DNA of 64,000 nt from Saccharopolyspora rhizosphaerae (GTDB lineage Bacteria > Actinomycetota > Actinomycetes > Mycobacteriales > Pseudonocardiaceae). Shown here piece after piece: positions 25,628 through 34,255 of the stretch. The notes under the pieces were generated by a model. The model was not told the origin of the DNA. It worked only from the letters and a program-made list of their open reading frames with translations, and ran no database searches. Made by a program: the position numbers and the translations under genes. How positions within the stretch are numbered: the stretch's first letter is position 1; each line of letters opens with the position of its first letter. Where the stretch lies: positions 1 through 64,000 of the forward strand of contig NZ_RSAA01000017.1 in the NCBI RefSeq assembly GCF_003931915.1, written 5' to 3'.

Positions 25628-27427
25628 TCAGCCCTTGCGTCGGAGGAAGAACATCCCAGCTGCGCCGATCACCAGGCCGGCGAGCGCCCCCACCACCACG
25701 GCCCAGGGGAAGCCGTCCCGCGGTTCCTGCGCCGCGCGGTAGTCGGGCACGTTCGCGGGGTCGCCGACCTGGCCTTTCCGGTCGACGGTGTTCCCGTCGG
25801 CCCAGCCGTTGCCCGTGTCGCAGTGCATCCGGTCCCGTGCGCTGACGGCGTCCTCCGGCAGCGACATGCTGAGGCTGCCGGGACGTGCGGTGACCCCGGG
25901 CGGTGGGGCCACGTGCGGAGGGCGGACGCCGAACCGCTCCTTGGTCTCAGCCTCGACCTGCTCGACCAGGTGCTCGGTGAGTTCGACCCCGTTCATGGCC
26001 CACCGGTTGCTCCAGTCGGTCAGCGTCGCGCGCGCTTCCGGGGCGTTCCCGGCGCGGTAGCTGTCGGCCGCGCGCCGCTGCACATCGCCGATCTCGGCGA
26101 GCATCTGCGCCTCGAACCCCTCGTAGGCCTTGGTGACGCGGTCGAGGAAGACCTCCGGGCGGTCGCAGGTGTAGTACATGAGCCGCTTCGACAGGTAGGT
26201 CGCCGACCGGGTCGCCTCCTGCGCGGCGTACTCCGGGTTCAGGTAGTTCGCCGACGCGCCCGCGGTCAAGTAGCGGTGCTGCCCGTACTCCGGCGGCACG
26301 TCCGTCGCTCCGATGTGCCACGGGATGTACGGGGCGGTCACCGCCGCCGTGTTCGCCACCCACAACGTCGCCAGCTCGGGGTGCGGCAGGTCTGAGCGGA
26401 GTTCGGCGACGTGCCCGTAGCCAGAACGGTCGTCAGACCAACGCGGGTCGCGCACCATGCGCTGCATGTCGACCAGCGAGACCTTGCCGAGCCTGCTCAG
26501 CTCGGCTTCCAGCGTCGGCGGGTGGCGCCACGGGGCCTTGTCGGTCGGCAGGGACTTGCCCGGGTGACCGGGGAACGGGGTGCCGTAGACCTCCTGGAGG
26601 TTGAACGGCTTCCCGCTCGCCGGGTTCCACCAGCCCTGCTGGACCGCGAAGTCCACGAGGTTCGGTGAACCGAGGAAGTCCGGATTCCCGGGTTCGGTCG
26701 GGACGTCGCCGATGTACCCGGGGTAGGACACCCGCACGTCGTCCGGACCGAGCCGTTCCGCGGCCCACAAGCCTTGGCCGCCCGCGAACTCCACGAAAAC
26801 CCAGCCTTCGTTCGCGTCGGCGAACAGGTGCGAGTTGCCGCCGTAGGTGGTGTAGCCGTACCGGTTGATGAGGTCGCCGAGGATCTCCACGGCTTCGCGC
26901 GCGGTGTGCGCCCGCTCCATCGCGATCCGGGACAGGTCGCTGTAGCTCGGCCCGGTCTGTCCAGGCGGCGTCATCGCGACCAGCTCCGGACGGGAGTCCG
27001 ACCACACGTCACGCGCGGCGACGCCGTGCTCGTTCAACCCACCGTTGGTGAGCGGGGCCGGGAATCCGGCGAACTCGGAGTAGTTCGAGGTGATGTACTT
27101 CGCGGTCTCCGGCGCCTGGGGGATCTGGGTGAGCTTGCCGGGCAGGTCGGCTTCTTCGGTGGCGCCGACGGTGATCGTCGCGCCCGGCGGGTGCTGCTGC
27201 CGCGGCACGATCTCCAGCCAGTGCCCCGAGGGTTCGTGCCCGAAGCCGCCGAGCAAGGTCGAGCCGCTGTCGGTGCGGTTCTTGCCCACGTAGAAGGCGA
27301 TGCTCTTGTCCGCGCTCGGCCGTTCCGGCGCAGGTGGCGGAGCGGGGACCGGCTCCGCGAGCGCGTGCGTCGGCGCCGCCGCGAGGAGCAGTGCCAGCGC
27401 CACAACGGCTCGGCGGGGGTGGAACAT
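25628..27427 (-). CDS. C69 (U34) dipeptidase homologue lacking the catalytic Cys
   Basis: About 599 residues, exported and membrane-anchored: signal peptide to ALA (residue 24), C-terminal membrane helix WAVVVGALAGLVIGAAGMFF and basic RRKG tail. The body matches actinobacterial C69 peptidases: FYVGKNRTDSGSTLLGG, LTNGGLNEHGVAARDVWSD, YGYTTYGGNSHLFADANEGW. In this Ntn-hydrolase family a Cys just before xAFYVGK is exposed by processing and is the nucleophile. Here that position is Ser42 (KSIAFYVGK), and the following R-N-E-D stretch is GFGHEPS. It is therefore either a Ser-dependent variant or a non-enzymatic homologue. ATG 27427 follows AGGAGG. It is divergent from DUF1684. Confidence 0.85.
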   Translation of the reverse strand: MFHPRRAVVALALLLAAAPTHALAEPVPAPPPAPERPSADKSIAFYVGKNRTDSGSTLLGGFGHEPSGHWLEIVPRQQHPPGATITVGATEEADLPGKLTQIPQAPETAKYITSNYSEFAGFPAPLTNGGLNEHGVAARDVWSDSRPELVAMTPPGQTGPSYSDLSRIAMERAHTAREAVEILGDLINRYGYTTYGGNSHLFADANEGWVFVEFAGGQGLWAAERLGPDDVRVSYPGYIGDVPTEPGNPDFLGSPNLVDFAVQQGWWNPASGKPFNLQEVYGTPFPGHPGKSLPTDKAPWRHPPTLEAELSRLGKVSLVDMQRMVRDPRWSDDRSGYGHVAELRSDLPHPELATLWVANTAAVTAPYIPWHIGATDVPPEYGQHRYLTAGASANYLNPEYAAQEATRSATYLSKRLMYYTCDRPEVFLDRVTKAYEGFEAQMLAEIGDVQRRAADSYRAGNAPEARATLTDWSNRWAMNGVELTEHLVEQVEAETKERFGVRPPHVAPPPGVTARPGSLSMSLPEDAVSARDRMHCDTGNGWADGNTVDRKGQVGDPANVPDYRAAQEPRDGFPWAVVVGALAGLVIGAAGMFFLRRKG

Positions 27428-27710
27428 GCGGGCCTCCTGCGACTGGTTCTTGCTCAGCACCCCATCGAAGATCCTCGATCAGCGCGGGGCAACCGCAGCG
27501 TCTGGGCGGTCACACCGCGGCAGGTCAGCGGATGGCGGGCGAGTACCCGGCAGCCGGGGGAGCAGCCGGGGCGACGGCCGCAACCGGCCGCAGGTCTCGA
27601 CGCCCGGCCACCCCGGAACTGCAGTTCCACGGTGTGGACGGCTTCGCGGGGTGGGGGTGGGCTCCGTATCGTCGGAGGCATCGGCCGGATGCGACCTCGT
27701 GGAGGGCCCC

Positions 27711-28502
27711 GTGAGCACGTTCATCGAGCAGTGGCAGGAGTGGCACGCGAACCGGGAGCGGGAGCTCGCCGATCCGTACGGCTGGCTGGCCATCGTGTCC
27801 CTGGAATGGCTGAGCGACGTTCCCGCGACCTACCCGGGAGCTCCGGGCGTGTGGTGGCAGGACGAGGAGGCCGCCTACGTCGACCCTCGAGGTGCCGAGC
27901 TGTCGTACGAGGGCGAACCGATCACCGGGGTTCAGCGCTTCGAGCTGGTCAACAGCGGAGCCGGTACCCGGGTGTCCGCCGGTGACGTGGAAGTCGAGGT
28001 GGCACGCCGATCCGGCTACCTGATCCGGGTGCACTCGCCGAAAGCGCCTGTGCTGTGCGAGTTCCGGGGTGTGCCGACCTACGAACCCGACCCGATCTGG
28101 GTCGTCACGGGCACGTTCGAGCCCTTCCCCGAGCCGCGCCCGACGACGGTCGGCGCTGTCACGCCCGGCTTGACCCACGTGTACCAGGCCCCGGGGGTGG
28201 TGCGCTTCGAACGGGACGGCGTCGAGCACGCGCTGACCGCGTTCAACGGGAAGACCGGCAAGGGCCTGAACATCCTGTTCACCGACGCCACCAGCGGCGT
28301 GACGACCTACCCGGCGAACCGCTCGGTGCTCACCGACGAACCGGCCGCCGACGGCACCGTCACCCTCGACTTCAACCGCGCGCTCAACCTCCCCTGCGCC
28401 TTCACCGACTTCGCCACCTGCCCACTGCCGCCCGACGGCAACCACCTTCCGTTCGAGGTGACCGCGGGCGAGCTGCTCCCCTACGAGCGCTCCGAATCCT
28501 GA
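27711..28502 (+). CDS. DUF1684 family protein
   Basis: A 263-residue cytoplasmic protein of DUF1684. It shows FIEQWQEWHANRERELADPYGWLAIVSLEWL, where the WHxxRE and GWL(A/S) motifs are typical. The core VPTYEPDPIWVVTGTFEPFP, FNGKTGKGLNILFTDATSG and FNRALNLPCAFTDFATCPLPP carries the conserved LDFNRAxNPPCAF-type ending. The family is widespread and has no established activity. GTG 27711 is chosen from GGAGGG four bases upstream and the start of homology; the longer open frame upstream is non-coding. A 13-bp terminator follows immediately. Confidence 0.9.
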   Translation: MSTFIEQWQEWHANRERELADPYGWLAIVSLEWLSDVPATYPGAPGVWWQDEEAAYVDPRGAELSYEGEPITGVQRFELVNSGAGTRVSAGDVEVEVARRSGYLIRVHSPKAPVLCEFRGVPTYEPDPIWVVTGTFEPFPEPRPTTVGAVTPGLTHVYQAPGVVRFERDGVEHALTAFNGKTGKGLNILFTDATSGVTTYPANRSVLTDEPAADGTVTLDFNRALNLPCAFTDFATCPLPPDGNHLPFEVTAGELLPYERSES

Positions 28503-28514
28503 CCGCCGCACGAG

Positions 28515-28544
28515 AAGGCCCCTCCGGGAAACCGGAGGGGCCTT
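28515..28544. terminator. Strong terminator with GAAA loop
   Basis: A 13-bp perfect stem AAGGCCCCTCCGG / CCGGAGGGGCCTT around a GAAA tetraloop. It lies between convergent DUF1684 and eutH genes. The outer A-T pairs allow bidirectional use. Confidence 0.88.
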
Positions 28545-28578
28545 CTGCTGCAGTGACCCGTTCAGCGACCGGGACCGC

Positions 28579-29817
28579 TCACGCGGTCGCCGGTGCGGCG
28601 TCGGGATCGGTGTCCTTCTCCGACTCCTCTGCCGCGATCGCTCGCACAGCGGGCAGGGCGATGAGCGCCGCCAGTGCGATGGCGACCAGGCCGCCGGCCA
28701 GCTTGCCCAGGACCAGGGGCAGGATGAGGTTCGGCTGGAAGTTCGCCGTGAACGCCAGGTGGTCGCCCACGAGGAACGCCGAGCAGACCGCGAAGGCGAT
28801 GCACAGCACCTTGTCCTTCGGCGGCATGTGGCGGACGAGCCGGAAAAGGGCCAGCACGTTGGCCGCGGCGGCCAGCAGGCCGGCCGTGCCCTCCGAGCTC
28901 ATGCCCACCCGGCGCCCGAGCGCGCCCAGGGGACGCACGAGTCCCTTGCGCAACACGTAGACCATGGGGAACGCCCCGGCGAGCATGATCCCGATGTTGC
29001 CGGCGACCTCCAACGCGCGGTACTGGTCCTCGGCGTCGGCGATGATCGGGTCGAAGCCCCACCCGCCGAGCACGGTGGAGAACACACCGGTGAAGTGCTC
29101 GACGATGCTCAAGGCCAGCACGACCTTCAGCGCTGCGTCCAGGACCCGCCCGAACCCCATGAACAGGCGGATCATGATCGTCGGCACGAACCACAGGGCC
29201 GCCGCGAGCAGCACCACGAAGACCACCAGCGGCGCGACGTTGAACATCATGGTTCCGAAGTCCAAACCGGACAGCGGTGCGTTCGACGCGCTGTCGGCGG
29301 ACACCTCACCGCGCACGGTCGTCCCGGTGGCCAGCAGGATCCCCGTGGTGACCAGCACGCCGACCGGGATCGCCAGCACGCCGGACAACACGCCCAGCGC
29401 CATGTAGCGGTGGTCGCGACGGTCCAACATGGCCAGACCGACGGGGATGGTGAAGATGATGGTGGCTCCGGCCATGTAACCGACCACAGTGGCCATGATC
29501 CAGCCGCCGGTGCTGCCCGCGGTTTCGTTCGCCAGCTGGTAACCGCCCATGTCCACGGCGATCAAGCTCGTCGCAGCGATCGCCGGGTCCGCTCCGATCG
29601 CTCCGAACAGCGGTCCGGCGACCTTCTCGACCAGCGCCGACAAGTACGGGATGGCGGCCATGATCCCGGCGACGGGGATGAAGATGGCGCCGATCGAGTG
29701 CAGGCCTTCCTTGAACTCCTGGCCGAGCCCGCTCTCGCTGTCGCGGATCGACGCCACGGCGCCGATCACGACGAACACCATCATCACGTAGATGATCAGG
29801 TTCCCGAAGGACTCCAC
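28579..29817 (-). CDS. eutH: EutH-type ethanolamine permease
   Basis: A 412-residue inner-membrane protein with about ten hydrophobic segments, matching EutH in length and order. Recognisable segments are IIYVMMVFVVIGAVASI, LHSIGAIFIPVAGIMAAIPYL, ADPAIAATSLIAVDMGGYQLA, GLDFGTMMFNVAPLVVFV, LEVAGNIGIMLAGAFPMVYV and LVGDHLAFTANFQPNLILP. EutH helps ethanolamine enter cells at low concentration. No ammonia-lyase (EutBC) or aldehyde dehydrogenase gene is present, so the substrate may differ or the enzymes may lie elsewhere. The upstream lactone-oxidase-like gene ends 29 bases before its start, indicating one operon. The nearby GntR and Cache genes may sense the same compound. Confidence 0.88.
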   Translation of the reverse strand: MESFGNLIIYVMMVFVVIGAVASIRDSESGLGQEFKEGLHSIGAIFIPVAGIMAAIPYLSALVEKVAGPLFGAIGADPAIAATSLIAVDMGGYQLANETAGSTGGWIMATVVGYMAGATIIFTIPVGLAMLDRRDHRYMALGVLSGVLAIPVGVLVTTGILLATGTTVRGEVSADSASNAPLSGLDFGTMMFNVAPLVVFVVLLAAALWFVPTIMIRLFMGFGRVLDAALKVVLALSIVEHFTGVFSTVLGGWGFDPIIADAEDQYRALEVAGNIGIMLAGAFPMVYVLRKGLVRPLGALGRRVGMSSEGTAGLLAAAANVLALFRLVRHMPPKDKVLCIAFAVCSAFLVGDHLAFTANFQPNLILPLVLGKLAGGLVAIALAALIALPAVRAIAAEESEKDTDPDAAPATA

Positions 29818-29846
29818 GCGCCCTCCTCCTCTCGGTGGTGGACGAC

Positions 29847-31109
29847 TCAGCCCAGGAGCGGGCGCAGGTGGTCGTTGAGGAACGTGCCGTTCGGGTCGAA
29901 CTCCCGCCGCACGGACCGGAACGTGTCGTACTCGGGGAACAGTTCACCCAAGCGGTCCCGCGTCATGAAGTGGATCTTCCCCCAGTGCGGACGCGCGTGG
30001 TACTGCTGCAGCCGCTGGTCCACGGCGCGCAGGAACGGCCAGTAGTCCGTCCCGGGCGCGCCCGACACCGAGATCACCATGGTGGCGCGCTGGTAGTTCG
30101 GCGAGAGGTAGGCGTCGTCGGCCGCGGTCCAGCGCACCTCGATCGGGTAGAGCTGGTCGGGGAACTCGTCGAGCATGAGACGGCGGATCGTGTTGAGCGC
30201 TTCCAGGCCGTGCTCGGCCGGAACCATGTACTCCATCTCGTGGAAGGGCTCGTCGTAGCCGCCGGGGTAGACGCGGTAGGCGCGGTCGGTCCGGTTGCCC
30301 ACGTCGTCGGAGACCAGGCCCTCGGGCTCGGTGACCTCGACCTCGTCGTAGATCTTGACGTAGCAGTGGTTGCTCATCGGCTGGTCGGGCGGCGCCGGGA
30401 GCTGGTAGAGGTCCACGGAGTGGTCAGCGGGGCACCAGAAGAACGAGAAGTGCCGGTGGTGGGCGATCAGGTCGTCCCAGTTGTCCTCGATCTCCTGCCA
30501 CGGCCGGTAACTGATCTCCTCCTTGATGTAGTAGGAGGGCGACACCGCCAGCTCGACCTCGAGCATCACGCCGAGCGAGCCGATCGCGACCTGCGCAGCG
30601 CGCAGCTCCCGCATCTGGTTCTCGTCGACCTCGACGACCTCGCCGTGCCCGTTGACCAGTCGCACCCGGCGCATCGCCGCGGACATGTTCGGCAGCTCGA
30701 TGCCGGAGCCGTGCGTGGCCGTCGAGAGCGCACCGGCGATGACCTGCTTGTCGATGTCGCCCTGGTTGGACAGCGACAACCCGGCGTCCCACAGCGGCTC
30801 GCCGAGCTGGCCGACCGTGGTGCCCGCCAGCGCGCTGGCCCGCAGGCGCTGCGGATCGGTCGCCGTGACCCCGCTGAGCTGGGTCAGGTCGAGCATGAGC
30901 CCACCGGTGGGCACGACAGGCGTGAACGAGTGCCCCGTTCCGGCGACCCGCACGTTCATGCCCTGCCGGATCGCGTAGCGGACGGCGTCGACGACTTCGG
31001 ACTCGTCGCGGGGCTGGACGTACATCGCCGCGGTGGCGGTGTGGTTCCCGGCCCAGTTGGTCCAGACTCGGTCGTAGCTGATGGGTGCGGACAGCGAGGG
31101 CTCGGTCAA
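29847..31109 (-). CDS. D-arabinono-1,4-lactone oxidase-like FAD oxidase
   Basis: A 420-residue vanillyl-alcohol-oxidase-fold flavoprotein. FAD domain: NWAGNHTATAAMYVQP, VRVAGTGHSFTPVVPTGG (His that covalently holds FAD in the family) and GDIDKQVIAGALSTATHGSG. The ALO domain has VEVDENQMRELRAAQ near its start and HARPHWGKIHFM with VRREFDPNGTFLNDH at the C-terminus. Relatives oxidise sugar lactones or alditols with O2. The start is a TTG at 31109 preceded by GGAG at 7 bases; an in-frame downstream start is possible. It is upstream of eutH in the same operon, so the two may act on an amino- or polyol-alcohol (inference). Confidence 0.87.
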   Translation of the reverse strand: MTEPSLSAPISYDRVWTNWAGNHTATAAMYVQPRDESEVVDAVRYAIRQGMNVRVAGTGHSFTPVVPTGGLMLDLTQLSGVTATDPQRLRASALAGTTVGQLGEPLWDAGLSLSNQGDIDKQVIAGALSTATHGSGIELPNMSAAMRRVRLVNGHGEVVEVDENQMRELRAAQVAIGSLGVMLEVELAVSPSYYIKEEISYRPWQEIEDNWDDLIAHHRHFSFFWCPADHSVDLYQLPAPPDQPMSNHCYVKIYDEVEVTEPEGLVSDDVGNRTDRAYRVYPGGYDEPFHEMEYMVPAEHGLEALNTIRRLMLDEFPDQLYPIEVRWTAADDAYLSPNYQRATMVISVSGAPGTDYWPFLRAVDQRLQQYHARPHWGKIHFMTRDRLGELFPEYDTFRSVRREFDPNGTFLNDHLRPLLG

Positions 31110-31641
31110 GAGGATGCTCCGATCTAGCTGCGCAACAGGTTCCGATCAGTCGTCGGCGCGCGCCTCCCGCGTTCGGGGGCGCGTGCTCGGACAAGCGCGG
31201 CGCGCGGAGTCAGCGCTGAGTGGTGCGCGGACCGATCAGGACCCGTTGACCGTGACGTGCGTCGTTCGGAAGTGGTCGGCCGATTCGCGGGCGGGCTGAG
31301 CGCGCCGGCGGCCGGGTCGTTCTGCGAGCGCTCCGCACCCGGCGGCGCGGGCGTGGCCCAGCGCACCGGTCGAGCGGAGCTCCATCGTCATCGAGCTGCT
31401 CCCTGAGGACTCGTCGAAGACGCGGACCAGCGGGCAAGTGCAGCGGTGAACTCTGCCTGCGGCGCCTCCGGGTGGACAGCGGCGCAGAAAACATACAAAA
31501 CTCAATTTTAAATGACAAGAGTGTTCGAGCCCGGCCGCTCGGTAGGTATGCTCCTCCGGTGCCACGGCGTGCGGGGCGTCCGAACGGTCTTCCCGCACGC
31601 CGAACCCGCCGGATCAGTTGGTGAGCAGAGGAAGCACAGCG
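31110..31641. other. Divergent regulatory region of the EutH/GntR group
   Basis: About 530 bases between divergent oxidase and GntR genes. A conspicuous AT-rich patch (about 31490-31525, including ACTCAATTTTAAATGACAAGAGT-like sequence with ACTC/GAGT ends) stands out in high-GC DNA. It is the likely promoter and GntR operator. No gene was recognised. Confidence 0.45.
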
Positions 31642-32385
31642 GTGTCGAGTTTTGCTGCGTACCTGCGGTTGGACGCCACCGAAGGTCCGGGGCTCCCCCA
31701 GAACGTGGCGCGGCAGCTGGAAACCGCGATCGCGGTCGGACTGCTGAGCCACGGCGATCGGCTGCCACCGGAATCCGAACTCGCGGGCGAGCTGGGTGTT
31801 TCCACCGGCACCCTCCGTCAAGCACTGGAAACCCTGCGCCAGCGCGGCGCCATCGAGACCCGCCGCGGGCGCGGCGGCGGCAGCTTCGTGCGCAACGCCT
31901 CCAAGCTGCCGCCCGCGGAGGTGCTCGAGCAGCTCCGCCAGCGCAGCGCCGACTCGATCCGCGACCTCGGGGATGCTTGCGCCGCCGTGGTGGGCGGGGC
32001 CGCCCACCTGGCCGCGCAGCGGGCCGTCAGCGACGACGTGGACCGGCTGCGGCGGCTGGCCGAGCACTTCCGCTCCGCGTCCACTGCGGATGAGCGGCGC
32101 CGGGCGGACAGCCGATTCCACATCGAGATCGGTGTGATCGCGCACTCCGCCCGCCTCACGCAAGCCATCGTCCAGCTGCACGACGAGCTGGCGTCGCTGT
32201 TCTGGATGGTCGGCGGTGAGGCCGAGCACCACCCCATGACCGAATCCGCGCACAACGCCGCCATCACGGCCATCGACGGTGCCGACGGGGACACCGCGCG
32301 TGCTGTGGTGATGCGCGACGTGGAAGGCCGGGTGCAGCACCTGATGGACCTGCACCTGGACCTGGCGGCGCGCGGTGAACCATGA
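31642..32385 (+). CDS. GntR/FadR-family transcription regulator
   Basis: A 247-residue repressor-type protein. The N-terminal winged helix spans about residues 15-80: LPQNVARQLETAIAVGLL, GDRLPPESELAGELGVSTGTLRQALETLRQRGAIETRRGRGGGSFV. The helical FCD-like ligand domain follows, with RRADSRFHIEIGVIAHSARLTQAI and HNAAITAIDGADGDTARAVV giving the expected His/Asp metal ligands. The GTG at 31642 is chosen because AGAGGAAG precedes it; two earlier in-frame starts lack one. Divergent from the oxidase-eutH operon and followed by a Cache protein, it probably controls that uptake operon. Confidence 0.88.
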   Translation: MSSFAAYLRLDATEGPGLPQNVARQLETAIAVGLLSHGDRLPPESELAGELGVSTGTLRQALETLRQRGAIETRRGRGGGSFVRNASKLPPAEVLEQLRQRSADSIRDLGDACAAVVGGAAHLAAQRAVSDDVDRLRRLAEHFRSASTADERRRADSRFHIEIGVIAHSARLTQAIVQLHDELASLFWMVGGEAEHHPMTESAHNAAITAIDGADGDTARAVVMRDVEGRVQHLMDLHLDLAARGEP

Positions 32386-32417
32386 TGGCGACATCGCGCA
32401 AGCAGAGGTGAAGGATC

Positions 32418-33128
32418 GTGAACGACGGAGATCTCGCGAGGCTGCGCCGGTGCGCGGAACGCATCCGAGCACGGGTCGACCGCGCGCTCGATGACCTCGG
32501 TTCAGCCCAGGCCGAGATCGTCCGCCTGCTCGCGCAGGCACAGCGTCCGCTGCGCCGAGCCGACGTGGTGCAGGTGCAACCGCCGCTGCTGCGGGTGCTC
32601 GAGCAGAACCGCGGCTTCGTCCAGGGCGTGGGCCTCGCGCTCGACGACGGCCACCTCAGCGACGCACCGCGCTGGATGGAGTGGTGGCGCAGCGAGGACG
32701 ACGAGCCGGCCCGCTTCGTCCGGCACCACCTCGACCCGGAGCACAGCCACTTCTACGACTACGTCAGCAACGACTGGTTCGCACTGCCCCGGCGGACGAT
32801 GCGCCCGGCGGTCGTCGGCCCGTTCGTCGACTTCGCCGGGACCAACGAGCACACCATCACCCTGGCCGTTCCGGTGATCCACGACGACGGTTTCGTCGAC
32901 GTGCTGGGCGCCGACGTCGCCGTCGAGTGCGTCGAGCGCCTGTTGATCGAGTCGAGCTCACGGGCACCGCACGCCGTGCTGCTCAACGAGCACGACCGCG
33001 TCGTGGCCTCGACCAGCGCCCGGTGGTGGAGCGGAACTCTCCTGCGCGGGGATGCTGGTGCCGAGTGGTCCGAGGAGATCGACCTCGGCGGCGAGCTGCG
33101 CTGGCGCCTGGTGGCCACACCCCGCTGA
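32418..33128 (+). CDS. Cache-domain sensory protein
   Basis: A 236-residue protein with a helical N-terminal part (LRRCAERIRARVDRALDDLG) and a single PDC/Cache-like fold: RGFVQGVGLALDDGHL, RWMEWWRS, HSHFYDYVSNDWFALPRRTM, GPFVDFAGTNEHTITLAVPVI and VDVLGADVAVECVE. Cache domains bind small amines, amino acids and carboxylates. No membrane segment or output domain is visible, so it is a soluble sensor, unlike most Cache receptors. It starts at GTG 32418, 32 bases after the GntR stop, and probably shares its transcript. Co-operation with GntR in sensing the substrate of the EutH operon is inferred. Confidence 0.8.
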   Translation: MNDGDLARLRRCAERIRARVDRALDDLGSAQAEIVRLLAQAQRPLRRADVVQVQPPLLRVLEQNRGFVQGVGLALDDGHLSDAPRWMEWWRSEDDEPARFVRHHLDPEHSHFYDYVSNDWFALPRRTMRPAVVGPFVDFAGTNEHTITLAVPVIHDDGFVDVLGADVAVECVERLLIESSSRAPHAVLLNEHDRVVASTSARWWSGTLLRGDAGAEWSEEIDLGGELRWRLVATPR

Positions 33129-33172
33129 CGAGCAGTCCTCTTCGGACGAACGCTGTGGACCGTCCACGGCGT

Positions 33173-34144
33173 TCACACGGCAGCTGCCTCCAGCGCGTGC
33201 TCGACGAGATCAGCCGTGTCGCGGGCGCTTCCCCAGGACAAGGTGATGCCGGCTCCACCGTGGCCGTAGTTGTGCACGACCGCGCGGCCGGGGACCAGGT
33301 CGTGGTCCCGTTCGACGCGGGGTCCGTCGTCGCGGTGGGGGCGCAGGCCGGCGTGGTGTTCCAGGACGCGGGCCCGGTGCAGTTCGGGGACGAGTTCGGT
33401 CGCACGCGCCCACAGCCGCTGCGCCGTGGCGGGGTCCGGTGTGGTGTCGGTCGTCCCGGGTTCGAAGGTGCCGCCGATGATCACGTCGCGGTGCCGGGGG
33501 TGGACGTAGGTGTGCCCGCCCGGGTGCTGTTCGTCCCGCACGGACGTCGAGAGCCCCGGGTTCGACGCTCGGATGACCTGCCCGCGGACGGGCTGCACGG
33601 TCGTGTCGCCGCACAGCGTGCGCGCGGCCAGCCCGGTGGCGTTGACCACGGTCCTCGCGCGGTCGGCGAGCTCCGCCAGCGACTCCACGCTCCTGGTCCG
33701 CACCTCGACGCCGAGGTCGAGCGCCTGCGCGTGCAGCCAGGGCAGGTACACCGGGACCTCCACCAGCGGCACGGAGAAGCGCCACGTGCCGGTGAAGGGG
33801 TGCTCCGCGCCTTCGGTCGCGAACCCGGGCACCGCCGTCGACCACCACGGGTCTGCCGGCAGCGGGTTCCGGTGCAGCATGCGGGTGTCGATCATGCGCA
33901 CCCCGGGCACGCCCTGCGACGCCTGGTCGGCGAAGACGTCGAAGCTCTCCTGGGCGTAGGCGAACGCGCGCTCGCTGCCACCGATGCCGACCGGGTACCA
34001 GACCGCGGCCGCCAGCCACGACGTCGTCCTCGCGGGTTCGTCGGCGGTGACCACGCACACCCGCGCACCACGGTGGCGCAGCTCGACGGCGCAGGTCATC
34101 CCCACGATGCCGGCACCGACCACCACGACGTCGAACTCCTCCAC
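33173..34144 (-). CDS. D-amino acid oxidase family flavoenzyme
   Basis: A 323-residue FAD oxidase. The dinucleotide motif VVVVGAGIVGMTCAVEL is at residues 6-22. TTSWLAAAVWYPVGIG follows, as in D-amino acid oxidase (DAAO). PVRGQVIRASNPG and HTYVHPRHRDVIIGGTFEPG carry the substrate Tyr region, and HAGLRPHRDDGPRVE carries the Arg that binds the substrate carboxylate. The C-terminus is NYGHGGAGITLSWGSA. These support oxidative deamination of D-amino acids to keto acids plus H2O2. The frame runs on upstream, but the GTG at 34144 has GGAG nearby and opens the FAD fold. It is divergent from a LysR regulator with a typical operator between them. Confidence 0.88.
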   Translation of the reverse strand: MEEFDVVVVGAGIVGMTCAVELRHRGARVCVVTADEPARTTSWLAAAVWYPVGIGGSERAFAYAQESFDVFADQASQGVPGVRMIDTRMLHRNPLPADPWWSTAVPGFATEGAEHPFTGTWRFSVPLVEVPVYLPWLHAQALDLGVEVRTRSVESLAELADRARTVVNATGLAARTLCGDTTVQPVRGQVIRASNPGLSTSVRDEQHPGGHTYVHPRHRDVIIGGTFEPGTTDTTPDPATAQRLWARATELVPELHRARVLEHHAGLRPHRDDGPRVERDHDLVPGRAVVHNYGHGGAGITLSWGSARDTADLVEHALEAAAV

Positions 34145-34231
34145 CTTTGCTCCGCCCTCCCACGACGACACGAACGGCACCAGTCCACGTCCCCACCAGG
34201 CGGTTGTCCAAGATCCGATTGGTATGCACCC

Positions 34232-34255
34232 ATAAGGTGCGCTTATAGTAGCTGG
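34232..34255. promoter_or_regulatory. LysR box and leaderless-type promoter
   Basis: ATAAG-N5-CTTAT forms a perfect inverted repeat that is also the T-N11-A LysR box (T 34233, A 34245). A -10-like TATAGT (34244-34249) overlaps its right arm, 6 bases before the LysR ATG. This implies a leaderless mRNA and autorepression by LysR, with control of the divergent oxidase gene. Confidence 0.65.
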
